Shown here in pieces: positions 24,309 through 34,033 of a stretch of DNA of 64,000 nucleotides. The stretch lies in NCBI GenBank assembly GCA_030272155.1, contig CP126196.1, positions 1,736,001 to 1,800,000 of the forward strand. Reading direction: 5' to 3'. Under the pieces are notes generated by a model. That model did not search any database and had not been told where the DNA came from. It saw only the letters and a list, made by a program, of their open reading frames with translations. Made by a program: the position numbers and the translations under genes. This DNA is from Tetradesmus obliquus (taxonomy: Eukaryota; Chlorophyta; Chlorophyceae; Sphaeropleales; Scenedesmaceae). How positions within the stretch are numbered: the first letter of the stretch is position 1; each line of letters begins with the position of its first letter.

Positions 24309-26334
24309 AGGAAGCTTGCGCAATGTTGGTGGGTGCTATGCAGCAGCCACCGCAGCCGCAGCGACCGCCGCAGCCGGGGTGATGTTACAAGAACACAAGC
24401 ATAAGATATCAACAAATCCCAAGCGGTTTGCACCAAAAATGGCCATGAATTGGTTGGCAGCGGCAGCAGCAGCAGCAGCAGCAGCGCCAAGCCTGGGCCC
24501 TGCCGCCTCACCTTCATGCGGTACTGCACCACCTCAAACTGCAGCTGGCCCACTGCAGCCAGGATGGGGTCAGTGATGTACTCGTCAGTGCTGTACAGCA
24601 CCTGCAGCAGCAGCAGCAGCAGCAGCAGCACCAGCACCAGCAGCGGCAGCAGATGCAGGGTTGAGTGCCACGGCTCTCAGCAGGCGAGCTTAGCAGGCGA
24701 ATCACTTGCAAGTGCGAGGCACCAGCACACAACTGTACAACACAGCACCAAATCGCTGCACAGAGGGCAGCTCGTCACACGCGCATGAATCATACCCATA
24801 CCCTCAGTCGTAAACCCAAAACCTTAGGACCTGGACCCCGCACCACCCACCTGCACCGCGCCCTCCCCCAGCAGCCCCTCCACGCCCTTGGCACCACCTA
24901 AACCATACACCCAACCCGATAAACCCTCACTCAAAAACCCATAACAAAACCCCGCACCACCCAAAACCCCATAACTAAACCCCCCACCTGCACCGCGCCC
25001 TCCCCCAGCAACCCCTCCACCCCCTTGGAAACTCAATCCTTCATGGCTGGACACCTCACGCACCAACTATGACTTCTTAACCACAACATCCTCTGGAACC
25101 TCAACCCTGTACCATCCTCACTAAGAACCCATAACTAAACCCCGCACCACCCACAACCCCACAATCAAACCACCCACCTGCACCACGCCCTCCCCCAGCA
25201 GCCCCTCCACGCCCTTGGCACCACCTAAACCATACACTTAATCCATACACCCTCACTCAAAACCTATCAGCCCTTGAAACTAGGACCCTGGGATCCACCT
25301 GCACCGCGCCCTCCCCCAGCAGCCCCTCCACGCCCTTGGCGAAGGCCTTCTTCTGGTTGGGCGCGCAGCGCAGGTAGGCAAACAGCTCGGGGCTGAAGCT
25401 GGGGATGGGCGGGAAGGACAGCTCGGGGCCTGCGCCGACAATATTGAATATAAATTCAAATTTGTATTTCATTGTTTGAGGGCGGACTTCATTGTGGTAT
25501 AACTTTGATCGCTTTTTGACCAGCGCACTGCCAGTGCGCGCCTGCATGCATGTGGAAGCGGCCACGAGGCACCGCCAGTGGCTGACTGGGCTGCACGGCG
25601 GGGCGAGCCGCACACAGCGCGGCTGTGCTGGCTGTGCTGGTGGTATGAGGACACATATAGACAACCACGAGTCCTGTGGACTATGGTGGATGCGTAGCTG
25701 CGCAGTTCAAGCAAAGCTGGGCCTGAAGACTTCTTGGCTGTGCTGGATGGCTGATGCGACTGCACACAGGCGGCTGTGCTGGCTGTGCTGGCTAGCTTTC
25801 TGGTTGGCTGTGTTGGCTGTGTTGGCTGGCCGGCTGATTGGCTGGCTGGCTGGTTGGTTGGCTGGTTGGCTGGTGCGCCTGCTGTGGCGCTGCTGCTCAC
25901 CTGCGTAGATGGTGTCACCGATGGCAAAGGCGCCAGGGTCTGCAGCAGCAGGCAGGCGGGCGGCAGGGCAGGCAGGCAACCATGAACACATGTGTTAATG
26001 CCCTGGCGCAGTGGGTGCAGTGGCAGGCGGGGGCCCCAAGTATGGCATACCGAACTAAGGATGTGAAGGCGTTGAAAATAGCAGGGCTTGTAAAGAGCAG
26101 GGCAGTGCCGCTGCAGCACCACCATACAGACAGCAACAATGCTAGCAATTGCTGTGACAGTTTGAGCCCGTAACAGTGCAGCATCATTCATGTAGCGGCT
26201 GCTGGCCAATAGTCACCGCATGTAGAAAAGGCAGCAGCCGCCAGGCACACACATACTTGTGAGGCCGATCACGTCGCCTGCAAAGCCTTCCTGCACAGTG
26301 GCCCGACTCTGGGCAAACATCTGCAGCAGCAGCA

Positions 26335-26378
<44 letters not shown>

Positions 26379-27862
26379 CACAATTTGCAGGTGTGACAAG
26401 TCATCGGCAACACCAGGTGTTGTTGCTAGCCGCAGCTGTCACATCGCCGCGGTCCGCCCAGCAACCACGCTTCGCTAGCAAGCCATTCAATCCATGCCGT
26501 GCGTGCTGCTACATCTCGTCGCCAAAGCCAACCACTCTGCATAGTGAACGAAGCTGCGTGCCCAGCAGTGCGCTGCACGTCAAATGCAATGGCTGTGCTG
26601 TGCTGTGCTGTGCTGTGCTGTGCTGTGCTGTGCTGTGCTGTGCTGTGCTGTGCTGTGCTGTGCTGTGCTGTGCTGTGCTGTGCTGTGCTGTGCTGTGCTG
26701 TGCTATGCTGTGCTGCCCTGTCAGACGCGCCGGCTCACCTGCTGCGGCCGTGACAGTGAGACCACCCTGCCTGTGCGTGCCACCTTGACCTTCATGCCTT
26801 TGTCAAACTTGCCAGACACTGCAGGGGAAGGTCAACAGAAGGTCACCAGAAAGTCAACAGAAGGTCAACACCAGGCCAGCCGATGTCATTAGGGCTGTGT
26901 GTCATCAATAAGCACGCAATATGACCTGCTGCAACTCCACACTGTACCACATGCGCAGCTGCTGCCACCTGATATGGCGCTGTAGAGGCGTCCACACCAA
27001 GCGCAGGTAGCAGGCGCACCACTGCACGGCAAGTCAACCTTGGTCAACTTTGAATGAGTGGGTCAAACATGCAGCAGCAGCAGCAGCAGCACTTACCGAC
27101 CCGCACAAAGGCAACCTTGTCTCTGTGCTTTGGGTCCATGTTGGCCTGCAGCTTGAACACCAGACCGCTGAAATGGGTGCTCTCAGGCGACACTGTGCCC
27201 TCTATGCTGCTGCTGCCTGTGGCCTTGCTGCCGCTGCTGCTGCTTTCTTCTGAAGGCTCTAGCGCTGCCAGCACTGCTGGGTTGCCTTTTGCTTTCGCGG
27301 GCCGCGGCGGTACTGCTAGGCTGATGAAGGACTGCAGCAGCAGGGACGGGCAGCCAGCAGGATGCGTCAGAGTGCAGGTACACATATTTGCAGGTACACA
27401 TTTTTGCGGGTGCTGCACCAGTTTGAGCATGCAAGTGTGCACATTTGGTGCGTGCTGCAGCGCTTTGAGCATTGACTTGTGCACATAACACAGGCGCTGC
27501 AGCGGGTGTATTAGAGGCTCCCGTCGTGGGCCCAACCCTTTCTATTTGACAATGTGCTGACTGAGAATGCATGAATGCAGGCAGGCTGACAGGCATACAG
27601 CAAAAGCTTGCACCTGCCACATCTTTCAGCGCTTCCATGTGCTCTGCAAAAGCTGCAACCTTTTGCGCTAGCACTGCATAGTGTTGACGACGTCCCATGC
27701 TTGCTGCTGCAGACAAGCACAGCTGCTTCAAATGTGCCTCAGCACCGCCCACCTGCAGGAAGAGGTCCACCCCAAAGTTGTTGAAGGCTGAGCCAAAGTA
27801 CATGGGCGTCACTGCGCCTGAGGCAATCTCCTCGGCACTGGGCTCGTCGCCAAGTATCTGCG

Positions 27863-27927
<65 letters not shown>

Positions 27928-28054
27928 GCAGCAGCAGCAGCAGCAGACAGCAGCAGCAGCAGCAGACAGCAGTCAGCACAGCTTGCGCCAAGAGTGTCCA
28001 CGCCATGGCAGTTGGGATTATGCGTTGGTGACGATAGTGCCAATACATGCCTCG

Positions 28055-28093
<39 letters not shown>

Positions 28094-28311
28094 GACAGCA
28101 GCAGCAGCAGCGGCAGCAGCAGCGGCAGCAGCAGCAGCAGCAACAGCAGAAGCAGTCAGCACAGCTTGCGCCAAGAGTGTCCACGCCATGGCAGTTGGGA
28201 TTATGCGTTGGTGACGATAGTGCCAATACATGCCTCGAACAGCAGCAGCAGCCGCAGCAGCAGCAACAGCAGCAGCAGCAGCGACAGCAGCAGCAGCAGC
28301 GGCAGCAGCAG

Positions 28312-28345
<34 letters not shown>

Positions 28346-28626
28346 CAGCAGTCAGCACAGCTTGCGCCAAGAGTGTCCACGCCATGGCAGTTGGGATTAT
28401 GCGTTGGTGACGATAGTGCCAATACATGCCTCGAACAGCAGCAGCAGCCGCAGCAGCAGCAACAGCAGCAGCAGCAGCGACAGCAGCAGCAGCAGCGGCA
28501 GCAGCAGCGGCAGCAGCAGCAGCAGCAGCAGCAGCAGACAGCAGTCAGCACAGCTTGCGCCAAGAGTGTCCACGCCATGGCAGTTGGGTTTATGCGTTGG
28601 TGACGATAGTGCCAATGCATGCCTCG

Positions 28627-28668
<42 letters not shown>

Positions 28669-29934
28669 GTCACACCTGCAGCAGCTCCACCTCCTCCATC
28701 AGCTGCTCCAGCAGGTCAGCCTCAATGATGCCCGCCAGGGCCGGGTCGCCCAGCTCGTACTGCGCGCTGCAGCAGCAACACAAAATCAGCAACAATGCAA
28801 CACATCAACATCTGCGTCGCCCAGCTCGTACTGCGCGCTGCAGCAGCAACACAAGGCAAAACAAAAACAGCAGCATTGCAACACATATCAACACCCAGCT
28901 GCTGCAAATGGGGCTGGAAAAATACGTCCAAGCAGCTGCTGCAGCGTCGCTTGGTGGATGCGTCAACAGTTGTGTGGGGCACATGACACCCTCGACATGG
29001 AGCGGGGTCTGAAGCTGCTCCAAACAGCACACACAAGCAGCAACAGCCGCACCTCCCACGCCAGGCAGTGCTCGAGCACAGCAAAGCGGGATCACAAGCA
29101 CAGCAGAGAAGGCAGCAACACCTCGCGCACCGCTTCCCAGGCCACTGCCATCATACCGGGCCATATGCATGCACACATGCGTGCCCAAGGGCTTTAAATC
29201 TGTTGCTGCCGTGTTGCAGCTGCTGCAAGCTGTGTGGGTGCTGCCACGCTGCTGCAGCTGCTGCAGGGTGGCCAGGTAGGGTCCCAGGGGTGCCCACCTC
29301 GCTGCTGCTTTGCCCCTGCCAGCCTTGGCATACAGCAGCACCGTGTTGGAGGGCCGGTGGTACACGCCACAAAAGCGGTCGCCTGCAGGACACAGCACGC
29401 CGGGCATCCACACAGCCGGCCGCTCTGGTTATGTATGCAGGGCACAGCACACCTCCAGCAACACAGCCAGCAGGAGGCTGGGCTTGCTGCGGCAAAGGCA
29501 GAGCTGAGTGAGGACGGCAGCAGCACCTGCTTCTGTACGAACACCTTTCAATCTGCAGCACTGTTGGCTGGCCTGCCAGCGGCTGGAGAGCCCATGCATG
29601 CGCTGGCAGCAGCAAAAGGCAAGGCCAGGGGCAGCCGCCAACAAGCTTCTACAGACAGCTGCGCACGTACATACACACATCAACACGGGTTTCATGCAAG
29701 TGCAGGCCGCAATCCTGTTGAGCACGTGCACGCCGCCGCTGCTGCTGCTGCTGCTGCTGCTGCTGCATGCTGCCTTGTCCCATGTCCCGTTTACTCTCCC
29801 ATATGGCGGTCACCTATTTACAACACTGATTCATCAGCCTCACCTGAGCCGATGGGCCAGGTCACTGGGTAGCTCTGCAGCCCAAACTCCTTCTCAAGCT
29901 GCTCGATGATCTCAAACCCATTCAGCGCAGGCCT

Positions 29935-29994
<60 letters not shown>

Positions 29995-32900
29995 GCACAT
30001 GCAAGGAGAGCCAGGCTCAGATGGTGATACAGAACATTGAAAACTTAGAATTGGGTTGAGACCAGCTTGACAGCAGGCTCAAGCCGTACCAGACATACAC
30101 ACAGGGGGGCGCAGCGAGCGCTGGTGACGCTCCAATAGCTGCTGTGCTGCCTGTGTAGCTGTGTGGCTGCCTGCTGCACAGCAGCTCAGCGCCTGCTGAA
30201 GCACATGTACAGACACCTACACACGTAGCTAGCACTGGTTGCGCACTTTAACGCTGCTGTGCTGCCTGCTTCGCTACCCCTGGCTGCACAGCAGCTCAGC
30301 CGTGCTCAACCAACACCAACGCATCACCTGTCCATCTTGTTCACAAAAGTGAACACAGGCAGGCCGCGCAGCCGCGCCACTGCAAACAGCTTGCGCGTCT
30401 GCGGCTCGATGCCCTTTGCGCCATCCACCAGCAGCACGGCGTTGTCTGCTGCTGCCAGCGTGCGGTACGTGTCCTCCGAAAAGTCCTGATGGCCTGCACA
30501 CCAGCAATCACAGCACAACAACAGCCAGGCGCATCAAAGGCACAGGTGCGGCAGCAGCAGCAGCAGCAGCAGCAGCAGCGCCAGCAGCAGCAGCGCCAGC
30601 AATTTGAACACCTAAGAAGCAGCCGCACTACCAGCGCCCCTCTCCCGTGTGCGACTGGTTGGTGTGACTGCGTGCCAGAGGATGCTGTGCTGCCTGATGA
30701 TTGTACTGCCTGATGATTGCACTGTCTGGTGATTGTACCGCCTGGTGGTTGTACTGCCGGGTGATTGTACTGCCTGATGATTGTACTGCCTGGTGAGTGT
30801 ACTGCCTGATGTTTGTACTGCCTGATGATAGTACTGCCGTGTCGCTGGTCTGGCAGTCAATGCTGCTGGCTGTCGTCGATGTACTGCCCCGCGTACTACA
30901 CAGCAGCAGTTCAAAAGCCTCCCAGTTCACGTGTTATTATAAAAACGCCTTGCAGAGGCTGCTGTGCTATGTTCAGCCGGCTGCATGCCATGGGCAGCAG
31001 CGCAGGCGGCTCACCAGGAGTATCCAGCAGGTTGAGGCACGAGCCTGCAGCACAGCAGCACACAAGTAACACCATGTTCTTGAGATGGGAGGGGGATAAC
31101 AATGTGCAACGACAACAGGTCAGGCGCATGCTCCGGGCTTATTGCCACACGCTTACCCGCGCCCCCTAGGTATGCGCACAGGGAAACTACCCCCTGTACT
31201 CGGAAGTGCAGGCGACACAAGCAACACCATGCAGCATCAGCTCACTGCAGCGCAAGGAGTCAGCTATATCCTTCCCAAGCATGGCACGCCTGCAGGCGAC
31301 GCTGCATCAGCTGCAGCGTTGTCGTTGCACATAAGGCGACGCTGCATCAGCTGCAGCGCCAGACAAGGCCTGGTGGTGCAGCTGCCGTGGCTAGGCAGAG
31401 CCCTGGCGTGCTGCCTCGCGCCCTGCTACTGCTGTACATGCCAAGCACTATGACATGACAGCTGTCCCATCACGAAGCCATACATGGTCATGCATGGTCA
31501 TGCTGGCGGCATTGTGCCCACATAGTGCACGCCGCAGCACTGCCCAGCCTGCCGCGCTGGCGCCCCTGCTACTAGCAGTGGCAGGCTAGTGCACACGCTG
31601 CTGATGCACGCCGCATTACACTGCCCAGCCTGCCACTACGATTAGGCTCACCCTGGTGCTGCCATGAAGTGTGGCCATATGGCCATGCATGCCGCTAACA
31701 TTGCGCCCAACTGCTGCACACGCTGCTAATGCACGCTGCAGCACACTGCCCAGCCTGCCACTACGATTAGGCTTACCCTGGTACTGCCAGGTCATGGCTG
31801 TGCTGCTGATGTGGACTGTCTGATGTGCATTGTAATATGAGGCAACTACGCTGCGCATTGTCTCATGTGCATTGTGCTGACGCTGGCTCACCCTGGTACT
31901 GCCAGGTCATGGCTGTGCTGCTGATGCTGATGCCGCGCTGCTTCTCCAGAGCCATGAAGTCGCTGGTGGCGCTGCGCGCATTGGCACGAGCCTTCACCTC
32001 GCCTGCCTCGTGGATGGCGCCGCCATACAGCAGCAGCTTCTCCGTCTGGTAGATAGATGTAAAGATATCACAGAAGAATACAGATGATATAAGAGATAGG
32101 CAAGCATGTGGGCATGCGCCCACGCAAGCTAGCAAGGAACGACAAGCAGAACATTGCAGGCCTCATGATAGCGCCTCCATACAGCAGCAGCTTCTCCGTC
32201 TGCAGATACATATCACAGACAGATGCACTTATCAGACATAGGCAAGCATGTGAGCACGCGCCCAAGCAAGCTAGCAAGGACGACAAGCAGGACGTTGCCG
32301 GCCTCATGATGGTGCCTCCATACACAAATACAGCAGCAGCTTCTCCGTCTGTGAGACATAAGACGGGCATCATAGACAGGCCAGCAGCTCAACATGTAGC
32401 CGAGTGAATTAAGCAAGCAAACAAGCAGCGTTGCCGGCCTCGTGGATGGATCCGCCATGCAGCAGCAGCTGCTCTGGCTGCAGATACACGTCACATACAG
32501 ATACAGATATGGGTGTCACATAGATGCGAGCCAAACCCTTGCAGCAGACTGCAGGGTGTACGCATCTATGATTGCCATATGCCAGCACCACACCACAGGC
32601 GCAACCAGATGAGCGGCCAGTAGCAGTCACGCCCTGCTGCACACACCATGGTTGTCTTTCCCGCATCAGGGTGCGAAATGATGGCGAAGTTGCGCCGGCG
32701 GGCCACCTCGGCAGCAATCCTGCGGGCCAGCTCCGCTGCTGCCCTGGCATTCTCGCCATCGCGGCTGCTGCCAGCTGCGGCTGCTGTGTCATCACTGCCG
32801 GTGCTGCTGGGCTGCTCTGACTCCTGTTTTTGAAGGCCAACAGAAACAGTTTGTGATGATGACTTCAAGGAGGTGTTGCTGATGTGCAATGGCAAAAGTA

Positions 32901-33138
32901 CGATGCTATCAAACCATGCACGAACGGCATAGGGGCATGCTGGCTGCTGGTGGCAATGCTGCGTGCACATGTGCATACATCACAGCCGCACAGCAGCTGG
33001 TTCAGACACAAGACACAATTGTGCAGCCTGCACTCACATGCGAGCCAGCTGCAGCAGCCGAGCGTTGTGACACATCTGCATCTGGCTGTGTGGCAGCCTC
33101 TGCTTGCTGTTGGACCTCAGCATCCACTGCAGCAGCAT
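23553..33138 (-). CDS. RF3: bacterial-type peptide chain release factor 3, organelle-targeted
   Basis: Seventeen exons in reading order: 33138-33038, 32878-32647, 32045-31892, 31044-31015, 30493-30328, 29932-29844, 29382-29298, 28766-28676, 27857-27753, 27331-27097, 26818-26739, 26320-26257, 25939-25901, 25429-25299, 24601-24512, 24096-23945, 23640-23553. All phases agree, giving 643 aa. It is a translational GTPase of the RF3/PrfC family, which recycles class I release factors. G1 is SHPDAGKTT (102-110), then RGISISS (switch I), DTPGHQD (170-176) and NKMD (224-227). Later RF3-specific blocks are [35 protein letters not shown] and [13 protein letters not shown]. The first 30 or so residues are basic, hydrophobic and free of acidic residues, as in an organellar presequence; plastid or mitochondrion cannot be decided. 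Exons 4 (30 bases) and 13 (39 bases) are tiny. The introns contain many partial exon copies and satellites. The start codon is the least certain part. Confidence 0.93.
23732..23762 (-). repeat. copy of the RF3 exon 17 start with its 3' splice site
   Basis: The first about 26 bases of the last RF3 exon (NEFAFNQV) and the preceding CTGCAG-type acceptor are repeated here, about 120 bases upstream in the gene's direction from the real exon start at 23640. Confidence 0.85.
24217..24260 (-). repeat. diverged copy of the RF3 exon 16 start
   Basis: This intronic segment would read [15 protein letters not shown], a diverged copy of the real exon 16 start [15 protein letters not shown] at 24096. It lies beside (CTG)n on the sense strand. 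Confidence 0.8.
24845..25298 (-). repeat. three extra copies of the RF3 exon 14 end with its 5' splice site
   Basis: The last about 42 bases of RF3 exon 14 (encoding [12 protein letters not shown]) plus the following GTGG donor recur at 24851-24892, 24988-25028 and 25178-25220, in the intron immediately downstream of the real exon end at 25299. The linkers are C/A-rich and also repeated. Confidence 0.85.
25795..25880. repeat. GGCT/GGTT tetranucleotide repeat
   Basis: A degenerate GGCTGGTT tandem array sits in the RF3 intron after exon 13 in the gene's direction of reading. It is non-coding. Confidence 0.7.
26592..26715. repeat. (TGTGC)n pentanucleotide microsatellite
   Basis: About two dozen near-perfect TGTGC units lie in tandem in the RF3 intron between exons 11 and 12. 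The array produces spurious Cys/Val/Leu open frames that are not genes. Confidence 0.9.
27970..28675. repeat. four-copy intronic satellite with CAG spacers
   Basis: An approximately 85-base core (beginning CAGCACAGCTTGCGCCAAGA and ending with CCTCGAAC) occurs four times, ending at about 28057, 28240, 28436 and 28628. Each core is separated by about 100 bases of CAG-type microsatellite. The cores differ by only one or two bases. The array lies in the RF3 intron between exons 8 and 9 and has no match to an exon. Confidence 0.9.
28816..28850 (-). repeat. copy of the RF3 exon 8 start with its acceptor
   Basis: The first about 21 bases of exon 8 (AQYELGD) with the preceding CTGCTGCAG acceptor and flanking intron are repeated here. 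They lie about 70 bases from the real exon start at 28766. Confidence 0.85.
30683..30845. repeat. minisatellite in an RF3 intron
   Basis: About ten degenerate units of a 16- to 17-base motif (TGTACTGCCTGATGAT) are arranged in tandem in the intron between RF3 exons 4 and 5. Confidence 0.85.
31650..31812 (-). repeat. copies of the RF3 exon 3 end with donor
   Basis: The end of RF3 exon 3 (encoding TAMTWQYQG) plus a GTGAG/GTAAG donor recurs at 31777-31810 and, in shorter form, at 31652-31666, downstream of the real exon end at 31892. Longer flanking sequence (CACTGCCCAGCCTGCCACTA) is duplicated with it. Confidence 0.8.
32160..32480 (-). repeat. three decayed copies of the RF3 exon 3 start
   Basis: The start of exon 3 ([15 protein letters not shown], real copy 32005-32045) recurs at about 32160-32199, 32301-32348 and 32436-32480 inside intron 2, each next to a possible acceptor. 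Two copies are part of units of about 130 bases that include a shared GGCAAGCATGTG-containing intron block. They carry frame or residue changes and are not used in the model. Confidence 0.85.
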
Positions 33139-34033
33139 GCAGCCTGAGTCGCTGCTGCTGGGCCTGAGGACATGGCCTGGCTGCAACCCTACAACTGCCG
33201 CTGCATTGGCCTAGCCCTGCTCTGTTCTGCAGTTGAGAGCTGGCAGGAAACGGCCTGTGGCCGATCAGGCCCCGCATAGCAGTGCTGAGGAGTGCAGTCG
33301 TCCTGGGTGCAGTGTGGGCAGGGAGAGTGACGGTACGGTGGCTTGCCCGAGGCTAACACGTTCTGGGGTGCAAGCTGCTGGGAATTCAACTGTTTGAGGA
33401 CGCCAAACTGCCTTTGCACCAAGCTCGCCCTGAACATAATTTGTTACACGGTTGCAACAGCATGTGCCCATGTGTCGTCCCACGTTGCTGCATCAAGGAA
33501 ATGCGGAAATGCTTTGATCGTTGTGTTGAAAGAGCATGTAGATGGCCGCACATCCAGTATCAACTCTCATAACCACAAAGTAGGCTCAAGTCTTGGCGGT
33601 GTTGCTGTATCGCCTGCGTGCAGTTTCACAGTGTATTTTCGACGTATCATTGAATTACCCTATCGTCGACAGTCGCAGCAGCAGCTCGTAGCAGCAGGCG
33701 ATCATACAGGTCGACGGGAGCAGCACTGCTGCTTCACAGCAGATATAAGCTGAATGGATAGTATGTTCAGTCTCTGAGACGGGGAACCTGGTGAGCTTGG
33801 ACTGCTCAGCTGTCAGCTTGACATGCAGGCTGTGCTCAGCCTGCTGGCTACACGTCGCTTGCGTGCCTGATTTCGTGTTTGACTAGCTTTCAAACAAAGC
33901 TTTGCACCAGCGATGTGGGGGCTAGTGCGCTGAGATGGAGATTCGCTATCAAACGAGCTACTGATGACGGGTCGTCGTCGTGAGCCCTCTGATCAGCGCA
34001 AATCGTTTTATTTTGCAGGTTTAAACTAACGTG
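33139..34033. promoter_or_regulatory. divergent promoter region of RF3 and the ARM/BTB gene
   Basis: RF3 reads left and the ARM/BTB-like gene reads right from this 0.9-kb interval, so it must hold both promoters and 5' UTRs. An alternative RF3 upstream ATG (33437, frame beginning MFRASLVQRQFG) is open but not in phase with exon 2 unless another intron exists. No specific binding site was identified. Confidence 0.45.

Noticed and set aside
24780-25300. Telomere-like C/A-rich sequence (CCCTAAACC and ACCCATAAC)
   Set aside because: The units are irregular and are linkers between copies of the RF3 exon 14 end. There is no regular CCCTAAAA array as in chlorophyte telomeres.
27183-28620. Long minus-strand frames rich in Cys, Leu or Ala
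   Set aside because: They are translations of CTG/CAG microsatellites in RF3 introns. The real RF3 exons lie in short islands between them.
27970-28675. Regular repeat-spacer arrangement resembling a CRISPR array
   Set aside because: The repeats are about 85 bases, the spacers are CAG microsatellite rather than unique sequence, and the DNA is clearly eukaryotic and intronic.
33189-33437. RF3 start at the upstream ATG (33437)
   Set aside because: That frame stops at 33189 and cannot reach exon 2 in phase without a further unseen intron. The ATG at 33138 is in phase and gives a presequence-like N terminus.
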